Below, piece after piece: positions 35,669 to 44,942 of a stretch of 63,611 nt of DNA (position 1 is its first letter; the number at the start of each line of letters is the position of its first letter). Under the pieces are notes generated by a model. It was not told where the DNA came from and did no database searches. It worked only from the letters and a program-made list of their open reading frames with translations. The stretch spans positions 1-63,611 of the forward strand of contig CATMRP010000006.1 in the NCBI GenBank assembly GCA_950073835.1. Direction: 5' to 3'. This DNA comes from an uncultured Alteromonadaceae bacterium (GTDB lineage Bacteria; Pseudomonadota; Gammaproteobacteria; Enterobacterales; Alteromonadaceae). The translations under genes were made by a program, and so were the position numbers.

Positions 35669-37477
35669 ATGAAAGTAAAATGTTTAAATTTATTCATACA
35701 TGCAATTATTGCAATTTATTTAGGTTTGTCTATGAAGCAATCCATCGCTAGCGATGGTACTTACAGTAATATAGAAGATCGACGCGCCCAACTACTAGAG
35801 TGGGCTGATGTTAAATACAAGAACACTTCAGATCATCGAAATAGAAACCCATACTGGATAATTGGCGATACTGCCGTGAATGGTTGTAATGAAAGTTATT
35901 CGAACTACATGGTTGACTTTTTGAATCATACTAAACCAGATAAAGATATTGAGATGTTTATTCTACCTGGAGTTGTAAGATACTTGTATCAGTTTGAGCA
36001 CTGCCTTTCAAAACAAAACATTGAAGTATTACGTAACTACCTAACAAAAGGTTCGTGTTGCAAATATAACCGTTTTTTTGGCCATGGCACCTTAAATCAT
36101 GCCATAATTCAAGCGTCTTCGTGGTACTTATTAGCCCAATATTTTGGAAAAGAAACTTGGTACAATCATGATGGTAGTACATACACCAGTGAAGAAATTA
36201 CCGATTATTATTATAATAAATTAGCTAACAGGTTTGAATCACATATAAATCAGGGCCATCTAGAAATTGCTTCGCCAAATTATGCCGAAGTAAACTTTTT
36301 TGCTGTCATTAACCTAGTAGATTTTGTTAGTAATTCAACCTTAAAATCATTAGCATCAGGTGAGGCTAATAAGGCCATCCAATATCTAAGAGACAATTCG
36401 TTCAAAGGTAAGCTAATTCCACCATTAACTCGGGAACAATCTAATGAGATTAACGGGTCAATCTCCGAGGCTAATTCCCAAAGCAATCATTTAGGTACAG
36501 ATAAAAGATTATTTTGGTTCTATATCGCCCCGACGTTAAACTTGACTGTGGAAGACTTTAGAAGTCATAGAGCCCCCATGCATTGGATATTATATATTTT
36601 ATCTGACTGGTTACCAGATAGTGTGAATACCGTTCCAATTGTTAATAACGATATTACTTCTCACGTTTTACCAGGCTTTTCAACTTGGGGTGAAGATCCA
36701 ACAATAGAAACTGAAATAGTTGCAGATAAATATATTGGGGAAAATTACGCAGTTGGATCATCAAATATTAGATACAGGCCCTACAATTCAAGCGATAACA
36801 TAGTTGAGTTTGGAATCGTAGTCGACTCAGATAATATTTTTAATCAGATTGACTGTACACAGCCATACTGGCACAGTAACGACACTTCTAGTTTAAGTAG
36901 TACTGATAAACTAAAATGGCAAGATCGAAGTTCACCATTTATGCAAACTCATCTTGTAGATAAGAACAATATTCTATTTATTTCTAGCATTCCTGAAAAA
37001 GACCCATTCACTGAATTTGAGAATCGCTTTACTCAAACTCGCAGCTCACACGTTGATTCTCTATCTCAATTTGTTCGCTGCAGAATACCAAGCGCTTTTG
37101 ATAATATTGATAAAAGTGAGAAAGTAATTCAAATTAAAGAGGGTAAAACTTATATACAAATTAAATCGTTAAGTCAGGATTTTACGTATGAGAGTGACGA
37201 TTACTACCAATACATCATATTAGAAGGCGGGAAGTCTGCCATGCATTTTTACGTTACAGACGAAGTATCTTCAATGACTGAACTAACCGATCGAGCTAGC
37301 CAGTATAGTGCAGATTTTACTCCAGAAAATGATCAAATTATTTTTACAGCAGATGATCAAGCCAGACACGTAAAAATGACATTCAGCAATGTGTTGTACA
37401 AAGATTCTGATTCTAATCTTGCTGATCGAGAAATCACGTATGAATCCATCCCTCTCATAGAAGAGGTATCTCAGTAA
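35669..37477 (+). CDS. Exported protein, probable polysaccharide lyase/hydrolase
   Basis: A 602-residue periplasmic or secreted protein with a signal peptide (residues 1-28, ending SIAS). The first half (about 40-340) looks alpha-helical, with FFGHGTLNHAIIQASSWYLL and ASPNYAEVNFFAVINLVDFV as in (alpha/alpha)-toroid lyases. The second half is rich in beta strands. Tyr, His and Asn candidates for lyase catalysis are present but I cannot assign them. EPS operons often encode an enzyme that trims or recycles the polymer. It lies between the polymerase candidate and xrtB. I do not recognise the family with certainty. Confidence 0.45.
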   Translation: MKVKCLNLFIHAIIAIYLGLSMKQSIASDGTYSNIEDRRAQLLEWADVKYKNTSDHRNRNPYWIIGDTAVNGCNESYSNYMVDFLNHTKPDKDIEMFILPGVVRYLYQFEHCLSKQNIEVLRNYLTKGSCCKYNRFFGHGTLNHAIIQASSWYLLAQYFGKETWYNHDGSTYTSEEITDYYYNKLANRFESHINQGHLEIASPNYAEVNFFAVINLVDFVSNSTLKSLASGEANKAIQYLRDNSFKGKLIPPLTREQSNEINGSISEANSQSNHLGTDKRLFWFYIAPTLNLTVEDFRSHRAPMHWILYILSDWLPDSVNTVPIVNNDITSHVLPGFSTWGEDPTIETEIVADKYIGENYAVGSSNIRYRPYNSSDNIVEFGIVVDSDNIFNQIDCTQPYWHSNDTSSLSSTDKLKWQDRSSPFMQTHLVDKNNILFISSIPEKDPFTEFENRFTQTRSSHVDSLSQFVRCRIPSAFDNIDKSEKVIQIKEGKTYIQIKSLSQDFTYESDDYYQYIILEGGKSAMHFYVTDEVSSMTELTDRASQYSADFTPENDQIIFTADDQARHVKMTFSNVLYKDSDSNLADREITYESIPLIEEVSQ

Positions 37478-37487
37478 TGGACAATGT

Positions 37488-38363
37488 ATGATTGCTGCTA
37501 AATTTAAAACTACTAGCTATACCACGTTATTTTTTTTGCACATAATTACTGCTTTTTATTATGTGCCGTTCTTTATTGATCTCAGTTTGAATGGGGCCTG
37601 GTCTAATCCCGTTCACTCTCACGGTCCATTGGTTCTTTTAATTTCTCTTTTTTTAGTCTTTCAAAATAAACAAAAAATAATTGATTTAGATACTCAGATA
37701 AGCCATCCAACACCGGGAATTTTGTTTTTTCTAGGTGCTTTTGTTTTGTACGTGATAGGTGGCTTTACCGATATGATCCACTTTAAGATTCTTAGTTTTA
37801 TATGTATTTTTTGTGGTGTTTACACTTACACCTTTGGGTGGGCCGTTATTAAAACACTGGCTTTTCCGATTTTCTTTATGTTCTTTATGATCCCTATTCC
37901 CGGGGTAGTAATGGATCCCCTTTCCAGCTTTCTCAAGTTGTTAGTGAGCGACGTAGCGGTTGATATTTTGTATTTCTTTGACTATCCCGTAGCACAAAAT
38001 GGTATTGTTATTTTAGTTGGGAGTTATAAGTTATTTGTGGCGGATGCCTGTTCCGGTATGCGTACCTTATTGATGCTGGAAACGCTGGGGATTTTGTACC
38101 TCTATCTGGTTCGCCACCCTTCCTATATAAGAACAGTCGGGTTAGCCATTTTAATCGTCCCTATTTCTATTACCTCCAATATCCTACGGGTAATTTCCCT
38201 GATATTGATTACCTATTATCTCGGAGACGCCGCAGGACAAGGCTTTATGCACGATTTTGCATCACTAGCCCTGTTTTTATTTGGTTTTGTTTTGATGATT
38301 AGTACAGACTCATTACTGCGGTTAATTCCGCAATCGAATCGTAAGGCTGATAAAAATGAATAG
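37488..38363 (+). CDS. xrtB: Exosortase B
   Basis: A 291-residue integral membrane cysteine transpeptidase-like enzyme that recognises PEP-CTERM signals. The catalytic triad is visible: Cys188 in VADACSGMRTL, Arg234 in SNILRVISL, and His255 in GFMHDFASLALFLFG. About eight membrane helices are predicted by eye. The ATG at 37488 follows the previous stop by ten bases, and the gene overlaps epsI by eight bases. EpsD-L-E-F-G and EpsI association points to the XrtB subtype rather than XrtA. Its likely substrates are the PEP-CTERM proteins at 19.5, 21.9, 23.5, 28.1 and 56.8 kb. Confidence 0.92.
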   Translation: MIAAKFKTTSYTTLFFLHIITAFYYVPFFIDLSLNGAWSNPVHSHGPLVLLISLFLVFQNKQKIIDLDTQISHPTPGILFFLGAFVLYVIGGFTDMIHFKILSFICIFCGVYTYTFGWAVIKTLAFPIFFMFFMIPIPGVVMDPLSSFLKLLVSDVAVDILYFFDYPVAQNGIVILVGSYKLFVADACSGMRTLLMLETLGILYLYLVRHPSYIRTVGLAILIVPISITSNILRVISLILITYYLGDAAGQGFMHDFASLALFLFGFVLMISTDSLLRLIPQSNRKADKNE

Positions 38364-39060
38364 GATGTCAGTAAAGCAAATCAGCGCTCTGGTAGTTATG
38401 GTGTTGTTGTTATCATCGCAGTTTCTGGTGGCAGAATGGGTAATCCCACAAAAGGAATGGTATCGTTACATTGGCGAACCCGATTACGAAGCCCTTATGC
38501 CGGATCAGTTTGGTGACTGGGTTCGACTTAACGATGACTATACTCGGGTTACCGTTAGCCCAGAAATCGAGCAAAAGGTTAACGAACTCTACACTTCAAC
38601 TGTTACCCGCATTTACCAAAATGATAAAACACAAAATGTGATTATGGTATCCCTTGCTTATGGTAGCGACCAGATGTTTCCTAATCAGGTACATCGGCCA
38701 GACGCCTGCTACCCCTCTCAAGGGTTTAAGATTACCGATAAAAGCTCTGGGGAGCTCGCATATGAAAGTTCGCAATTACCCGTGAGTAAGTTAGTCGCCA
38801 AACGACAGTTCAGAACCGAAAACGTGATGTACTGGATACGGTTGGGTAATGGCGTTGTGAATTCTACCATGGATTTGCATTACAACCGTATTTACCTTGC
38901 CGCTCATGGTTACAGAGCAGATGGTTTATTATTCAGAGTCTCAGAAATTTCAAATGACACAACAACCTCCTTCGACATACAATCTAATTTTGTCGATGAC
39001 TTTTTAGACGCTCTTAGTGTTGAAGACCGCAAATATTTTATCGGCGGCTTTTGGCAATAA
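38356..39060 (+). CDS. epsI: EpsI-type exosortase-associated protein
   Basis: A 234-residue protein with one N-terminal membrane helix (residues 5-27) and an EpsI domain facing the periplasm. The family signature HRPDACYPSQGF (His113, Cys118) is complete. EpsI is fused to or adjacent to exosortases in most EPS clusters and is needed for polymer production or for PEP-CTERM processing; its biochemical role is not known. The eight-base overlap with xrtB indicates translational coupling. Confidence 0.93.
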   Translation: MNRMSVKQISALVVMVLLLSSQFLVAEWVIPQKEWYRYIGEPDYEALMPDQFGDWVRLNDDYTRVTVSPEIEQKVNELYTSTVTRIYQNDKTQNVIMVSLAYGSDQMFPNQVHRPDACYPSQGFKITDKSSGELAYESSQLPVSKLVAKRQFRTENVMYWIRLGNGVVNSTMDLHYNRIYLAAHGYRADGLLFRVSEISNDTTTSFDIQSNFVDDFLDALSVEDRKYFIGGFWQ

Positions 39061-39083
39061 CATTTAATTGATAGGGAAATCGG

Positions 39084-40244
39084 ATGAATGTCTTGCACGT
39101 AATTAGCTCATTAAAGCTAGAGCAAGGTGGCCCGGCACAGGGCGTTAGAAACATCACGTCATATTACGCAGAGCTTGGTGTTACAGCCACTGTGTTATCC
39201 ATGGACGAACCAGAAGACGATTTAGGCTCAGTTGACCACCTGAATGTAGTTACTATTGGCAAAGGCAAAGGCACGTTTTCATATCACCCCAACCTGGTGA
39301 AACAAATTAAACATATCGCTAATCAGTTTGATGCCGTAATTGTGCATGGATTATGGCAATACCACGGCCATGCAGTGCGTGCCGCGCTAAAACATACTAA
39401 CGTCCCCTATTATGTCTTTCCTCACGGCATGTTAGATCCATACTTCAAGCAAGAATATCCAATTAAGCACCTAAAAAAGTACCTTTATTGGTTTGTTACA
39501 CAATATGCCGTATTACGAGACGCTAAAGCTGTACTCTTCACCTGTGAAGAAGAAAAGCGTTTAGCAGCCTTTTCCTTTAAACCGTACCATGTCACAGCTG
39601 AAGTCGTTAATTATGGAACTACCATTCCGCCCATAGGTAAACAAACCGGCGCAGACCAGTTTTACGCTGAATACCCAGAGTTGAAGAACAAACACATTTT
39701 TCTTTTCTTAAGCCGCATCCATGAGAAAAAAGGCTGCGACCTATTAATTCAGGCATTCGCCAAGGCATTAGAATCAAATAAAGATATTCACCTGGTAATG
39801 GCAGGCCCCGATCAGACGGGCTGGAAGGCACAATTAATTGCCTTGGCCCAATCATTCAATGCAGAAGCGCATATCACCTGGACAGGCATGCTTAAAGGTG
39901 AGCTCAAATGGGCCGCAATGAAAGCAGCCGAAGTATTTATTCTCCCATCTCACCAAGAAAACTTCGGTATATCTGTTGCAGAGTCATTAGCCTTAGGAAC
40001 ACCGGTGTTGATCTCCGATAAGGTAAACATATGGCGAGAAATAGTAGAAATGAAAGCGGGGCTGGTTGGAGAAGACACTCTGCAAGGAACCGAAAAACTT
40101 ATTTCTCAATGGTTAGCATTACAGCCAGAAGAGCGAGAAATGTATCAACACCAGGCACAGAGATGTTTTGAGCAAAAATTCAATATTAAGCAAGCATCAA
40201 AAAATCTTGTAGCGAGAATAAAAAGCGATATAACCAAGAGTTAA
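39084..40244 (+). CDS. Glycosyltransferase family 4 protein
   Basis: A 386-residue GT-B transferase. The N-terminal acceptor domain begins MNVLHVISSLKLEQGGPAQG. The C-terminal donor domain has FLFLSRIHEKKGCDLLIQAF (about residues 211-230) and the EX7E motif in ENFGISVAESLALGTPVLIS. It adds a sugar to the lipid-linked repeat unit; the sugar is unknown. It is 23 bases after epsI and probably cotranscribed. Confidence 0.92.
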   Translation: MNVLHVISSLKLEQGGPAQGVRNITSYYAELGVTATVLSMDEPEDDLGSVDHLNVVTIGKGKGTFSYHPNLVKQIKHIANQFDAVIVHGLWQYHGHAVRAALKHTNVPYYVFPHGMLDPYFKQEYPIKHLKKYLYWFVTQYAVLRDAKAVLFTCEEEKRLAAFSFKPYHVTAEVVNYGTTIPPIGKQTGADQFYAEYPELKNKHIFLFLSRIHEKKGCDLLIQAFAKALESNKDIHLVMAGPDQTGWKAQLIALAQSFNAEAHITWTGMLKGELKWAAMKAAEVFILPSHQENFGISVAESLALGTPVLISDKVNIWREIVEMKAGLVGEDTLQGTEKLISQWLALQPEEREMYQHQAQRCFEQKFNIKQASKNLVARIKSDITKS

Positions 40245-40536
40245 ATCAGGAATAACCCCATACCCACATATTCATAAGAAGCTTTATCTTATATAAATTA
40301 AGCACAGAGGTAATGTTAAATTGATATGCGGTATTGGAGATTACATAAATAAAATATTCTAGCTATAAGCCTCGCAAATAAAGTTGAAGAAAAACTGTGG
40401 CTTTGTATAGAGCGTTTTACTTAATAAAACGTCTTAATGAAGAATCAACATCACTAGTTAAAGTAATAAAACACTTAGCAGTAAATTAATATCAACTGCT
40501 GAATAAGAATTGAATCAACCAGGTACGAGATAAAAA
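40245..40536. other. Non-coding gap before the wcaI-like gene
   Basis: About 290 AT-rich bases without an open frame of note. It may hold an internal promoter; no clear box was seen. Confidence 0.4.
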
Positions 40537-41748
40537 TTGAAAATCTTGCTAATTTCTACAAACTTTTCCCCTGAGCTTACAGGGATAGGTAAATATTCTG
40601 GAGAAATGGCCCAATGGCTTGCCGATAATGGCAATAAGGTTAAAGTGATTTGCTCACCGCCCTACTATCCAGAATGGAAAATCAATAAAGATTACTCGTC
40701 TTGGCGATATACTAAAGAAACAAATGGAAACTTAACGGTATTACGCTGTCCTATTTGGGTACCCAGAAAAGTCACAGGTATCAAAAGAATAATACATTTA
40801 GCCTCGTTTGCTTTATCAAGCTTTCCAGTTGTAATTAAACAGGTTTTGTGGAAACCAGAAATCGTTATTTGTATCGAACCGCCTATTTTTAACAGCTTTG
40901 GCGCACTCTTTACCAGCAAACTAAGTGGCGCAAAATCGATTCTTCACATTCAGGATTTTGAGATAGATGCGGCCTTTGATTTGGGCATAATTACATCAAA
41001 AAGGCTAAAGAACTACATTTACAAATTTGAGAGATTTTTACTTGAGCGATTCACTAAAGTCTCAACAATCTCTGAGTCTATGAAAAAGTTGTTAACTAAA
41101 AAAGGCGTTTCCGCTGAGCGCCAATTGCTATTTCCAAACTGGGTTGATACCGATTTTATAACTCCTTACCAAACTTCAACATACCGTACCAAACTTTCTA
41201 TAGCTGAGAATAAAATAGTCGCATTGTATTCAGGCAATATGGGAGAAAAACAAGGACTTGAAATTATTATTAAAGCCGCAGAGGCGCTTACCGATATCAC
41301 ATTCGTTATGTGTGGTTCAGGTTCTGCATTAACGCGACTTAGAAAACAAGCGGCTCACCTCAACAACATTATATGGTTACCGTTGCAGCCATACGAAAAT
41401 CTATGTGATTTTCTAAACTTAGCCGATATTCATTTGCTTCCCCAACAGTCTGGCGCAGCTGATCTTGTGATGCCTTCAAAGCTAACGGGAATGCTATCTT
41501 CAGGTAAGGCTATTATCGCAACTGCTGATGAAGGCACCGAAATTCACTCAGTACTACAGTCCAGAGGCTTAACGGTAAGGCCCGAAGATACCTTAGGCTT
41601 CATCAATGCAATTCAATATTTTGCAGACCATCCAGACGAACGCGTCAACTGTGGTGCCAACGCAAGAAAATATGCTGAATCACATTTAAATTATAAAGCG
41701 ATTATGAACAACTTCTTTAACGAACTAAAAAAGTTGGCGACGGAGTAA
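40537..41748 (+). CDS. wcaI: WcaI-like glycosyltransferase (GT4)
   Basis: A 403-residue GT4 enzyme of the colanic acid WcaI type. The start MKILLISTNFSPELTGIGKY and the segment SPPYYPEWKINKDYSSWRY are characteristic, followed by the donor domain (VALYSGNMGEKQGLEIIIKA; SKLTGMLSSGKAIIATADEG). In E. coli WcaI is placed in early colanic acid repeat assembly (often suggested as a fucosyltransferase); a GDP-fucose or GDP-mannose donor would fit gmd here. The start is TTG at 40537, with GAG seven to nine bases upstream. Confidence 0.85.
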   Translation: MKILLISTNFSPELTGIGKYSGEMAQWLADNGNKVKVICSPPYYPEWKINKDYSSWRYTKETNGNLTVLRCPIWVPRKVTGIKRIIHLASFALSSFPVVIKQVLWKPEIVICIEPPIFNSFGALFTSKLSGAKSILHIQDFEIDAAFDLGIITSKRLKNYIYKFERFLLERFTKVSTISESMKKLLTKKGVSAERQLLFPNWVDTDFITPYQTSTYRTKLSIAENKIVALYSGNMGEKQGLEIIIKAAEALTDITFVMCGSGSALTRLRKQAAHLNNIIWLPLQPYENLCDFLNLADIHLLPQQSGAADLVMPSKLTGMLSSGKAIIATADEGTEIHSVLQSRGLTVRPEDTLGFINAIQYFADHPDERVNCGANARKYAESHLNYKAIMNNFFNELKKLATE

Positions 41749-41838
41749 TAACAAAATGATGTTCAAACATAAAAAGGCCACCTCAAAAAAACGTGAGTTA
41801 ATTTTGTCCTTGTAATCCGCTACTACCATGAGTGTCTA

Positions 41839-43038
41839 ATGAAAATTGTCTTGTTTACACATCCCTCGTTTATGAATAGTAAAAGCATGCCGAGATTCGC
41901 AGCCATGCTTGAAAGTGGTTATACATCACTTGGATATACCGTTGATACGCTTTCCCCATCACCATATTTTTATAGATTGAGCAGATGGCTCCCGAAGGCA
42001 GCCAAATGGCTTGGATACCTGGACCAATACCTTTTATTTCCGCTAAAAGTAAAAGCAAGGTTAATGTTCAATACTCCTTCTAATACTGTATTTGTCTTCT
42101 GTGATCAGGCACTAGGTCCTTGGGTACCATTAGTATCGAGACATCCGCATGTCATCCATGTACATGACTTATTAGCACTTAAATCAGCACTTGGCCGAGA
42201 ACAAATAAACAAAACAGGTTGGTCAGGGAAGATTTACCAGCGCTACATAAGACGAGGATTTGAAAAAGGAAAATATTTTATTTCTATATCTAATAAAACA
42301 AAGGCTGATTTAGAGGATTTATCAAACATAAAACCAACTCTATCGGAGGTGGTTTTCAACGGCCTAAACTATCCTTACACTAGGATGAGTGAAGAATTAA
42401 TCCATGAAAAATTTATTCAGGGAAATCTGAATTTAAATTATAAGGGCTATCTTTTTAACATTGGCGGAAACCAATGGTATAAAAATCGTACAGGATTACT
42501 TCATCTCTATAAGCACTATGTTAGGAAATGCGAGGAACCACTATGCCTGGTTATTGTTGGACCAGCAGCAAACGAAAAAGAGCAAAAAATACTCGAAGAA
42601 ATTACTGTAACCAATAAAGCAGCTAATGTACTGTTTTTAAAAGATATAAATAATATACTGTTAAATGCACTGTATTCAGGTGCAAAATGCTTAATATTCC
42701 CGAGCCATGAAGAGGGCTTTGGTTGGCCTATTATAGAGGCACAAGCTGCGGGGACTTGCGTTCTTACCACTAACTCTGCACCTATGAATGAGATAGCAGG
42801 CGAGCACAGTCTGTTTTTATCATCCACTTACAAATTTAGAAACAACAACATTGACCGATGGGCAAAAGAAAATGTAGATATATTATTAAACTTTTTAAAC
42901 TTGTCAGAATCAGAAAGAAAAGCCCTCGAGAAAAGAGGTTATCAATGGTCTATAAACTTTAGAAAGTCTAATACCTTAAAGAATTACTTATCAATATATA
43001 AAAAAGCCATAAATAATTTCGATAGTAATAAACAATAA
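41839..43038 (+). CDS. Glycosyltransferase family 4 protein
   Basis: A 399-residue GT-B enzyme. The donor domain carries YLFNIGGNQWYKNRTGLLHL (about residues 204-223) and the signature SHEEGFGWPIIEAQAAGTCV with the two Glu of EX7E. The N-terminal domain contains HVIHVHDLLALKSALGREQI. It acts on the lipid-linked repeat; the sugar is unknown. It starts 90 bases after wcaI. Confidence 0.9.
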   Translation: MKIVLFTHPSFMNSKSMPRFAAMLESGYTSLGYTVDTLSPSPYFYRLSRWLPKAAKWLGYLDQYLLFPLKVKARLMFNTPSNTVFVFCDQALGPWVPLVSRHPHVIHVHDLLALKSALGREQINKTGWSGKIYQRYIRRGFEKGKYFISISNKTKADLEDLSNIKPTLSEVVFNGLNYPYTRMSEELIHEKFIQGNLNLNYKGYLFNIGGNQWYKNRTGLLHLYKHYVRKCEEPLCLVIVGPAANEKEQKILEEITVTNKAANVLFLKDINNILLNALYSGAKCLIFPSHEEGFGWPIIEAQAAGTCVLTTNSAPMNEIAGEHSLFLSSTYKFRNNNIDRWAKENVDILLNFLNLSESERKALEKRGYQWSINFRKSNTLKNYLSIYKKAINNFDSNKQ

Positions 43039-43794
43039 AGAACTACCTACATAACAATACAAATCTCCATTCTCAATACATTAGCTTCAACTACAGAGTC
43101 ATTTTTTTAATATCAAACCGTGGCTAAGCTTGATATTACATATTTTAATAGTGTAGATTAGATATATAGCAAAGAATACTCCCATTAATGTTAGGTTAAA
43201 ATTGTTTTTAATAGATACTGTCGTTGTTAACAACGCTAAATTTAATGCAATTTTTTATACTTCTGAATAAAGGCTATGAGCATGCATGAAGTCTGGAGCG
43301 GTCAAGACAGATGTAGCTACATTAACAATAGGTTAGTTGTGAAGGTTAAGGTATTCAGTTTTTATTTGTTATATAGTAAATTATAAACAAATAATTAGTG
43401 GCAGAGGAATCCTGTCGAAAGTGAAAACATATTACCGGCGGATTCTCATGGTCAAGACCGTGGTATTTAATGCTATAGATTTCAGTTTATGGAATTACAC
43501 AGCTTCACAAAGTTACATAATGTATTTTTCTTTTTTTCGTTTATGAGCGGGGAAACTCGTGGTGTCCTGTTGCTCCTGAACTGAGTAAATATAAAGGTTA
43601 TGGAAAATCAAAGTGGATTAAAAATAAAAATATAATTACAGCGTTATTAAATAGATTTTTATAACAACCTTCTACTAAGTGATCAAGATTCACCAATAGA
43701 ATTTAATTTTCCTCGCTAAGATATTGGTAATACTGAGTTGGCGATATATTAGTAAACTAAAACTTTCAAGTTAAAGAATTGTGAAAATAAGACT
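43039..43794. other. 756-bp AT-rich region with a possible decayed gene
   Basis: No intact gene. From 43343 to 43664 two adjacent frames read like protein: the first contains MVKTVVFNAIDFSLWNY from 43448 and stops at 43546, and the second, shifted near the T-run at 43534-43538, contains NSWCPVAPELSKYKGYGKSK and ends at 43664. This may be a frameshifted remnant of an unknown gene. The rest shows nothing. Confidence 0.3.
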
Positions 43795-44910
43795 ATGTCC
43801 AAAATTAAGCTAAAAAAGAGAATCAATATTTTAGATAGCATACGTGGAGTAGCCGCACTAGTCGTTCTTTTTCACCATATTTTCAAATTAAATACTTTAG
43901 CATTTGAAAAAAATTTAAATGATTGGATGTTTACACTTTCTGCATTTATCTCAGAAAGAAGTCATGATGCGGTGCTTGTATTTTTTATAATCTCCGGTAT
44001 TTCTATAGGATTAACAGTATCTAAAAGGCCTATTTGTTCTTTAGAATCATGTAATCAATATCTATATCGTCGCTTTAAGAGAATATTACCTATATACTGG
44101 TTAAGCCTTTTCACTGCATTTCTTTTTGGTTTAGTTATGGGGCAAGAACATCTTAAAGAGTTTAGCCTTTTTAACTTATTTGGTAATTTGTTATTTCTAC
44201 AAACCAGCTCATCAATCCCGCAGTCATGGTTTGTACCCTACGGCTTAAATGGTCCATTGTGGTCTTTAGCGTTTGAAATGTTTTTCTATTTGTTGTTCCC
44301 AATACTCTTCGTAATAAATAGAAAGTACTTCGCTGACTTTAGTATATATACAAAGTACGCAGCGATGTTAATCATAGCTCTATTCTGTATCGTTTTTAAT
44401 AAAAAAGTGATATTCATACCCTATTTATACTTTTACGTCAGTTTTTTAATCTGGTATCAAGGTTATGTCATGTCGAATTTTTTTACTGAGGGGAAAACTA
44501 ACCATATTTTATTCCTAGCCAACGGGATTATAGGTATTTCTTTTCTATTTCTAAGAGACTTAGTTCCGTCAGACAGTCTCCAGGTTATAGGTAAGGGCAT
44601 GTGTATCGGCTCTATTTTTTATTTTGGAATTATTTTCTTTTCGAAATATAACTTCAAAAGCATGAGCAATTGGATTAATAAAGCATTTTTTAAATTAGGG
44701 GAAGGAAGTTACGCAATATACGCCCTACATTACCCACTGCTAATATATATTAAAAGCATTGGAATGAATCTAGTATATCAGTTTATTGTAGTAGCAATTT
44801 ATATTGTTTTTTGCATTAAGCTTGAGAGGATTTCCACTCAATGGAAAGTAAGTTTTTTAAAGATTGACTATGTTAGCCCTTTCAAATCTATACAAACCAT
44901 TTTCAAATAG
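43795..44910 (+). CDS. Acyltransferase 3 (OafA/NodX-like) membrane protein
   Basis: A 371-residue acyltransferase with about ten membrane helices. The N-terminal motif RINILDSIRGVAALVVLFHH has the conserved Arg and His of the family, and PQSWFVPYGLNGPLWSLAFE follows as in OafA-type enzymes. It O-acetylates or otherwise acylates a sugar of the exopolysaccharide at the membrane. It is the last gene of the plus arm and ends 32 bases from the convergent acyltransferase gene. Confidence 0.9.
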   Translation: MSKIKLKKRINILDSIRGVAALVVLFHHIFKLNTLAFEKNLNDWMFTLSAFISERSHDAVLVFFIISGISIGLTVSKRPICSLESCNQYLYRRFKRILPIYWLSLFTAFLFGLVMGQEHLKEFSLFNLFGNLLFLQTSSSIPQSWFVPYGLNGPLWSLAFEMFFYLLFPILFVINRKYFADFSIYTKYAAMLIIALFCIVFNKKVIFIPYLYFYVSFLIWYQGYVMSNFFTEGKTNHILFLANGIIGISFLFLRDLVPSDSLQVIGKGMCIGSIFYFGIIFFSKYNFKSMSNWINKAFFKLGEGSYAIYALHYPLLIYIKSIGMNLVYQFIVVAIYIVFCIKLERISTQWKVSFLKIDYVSPFKSIQTIFK

Positions 44911-44942
44911 CATAAACCAAAGGTCCCCGTACGCGTGCCTCG

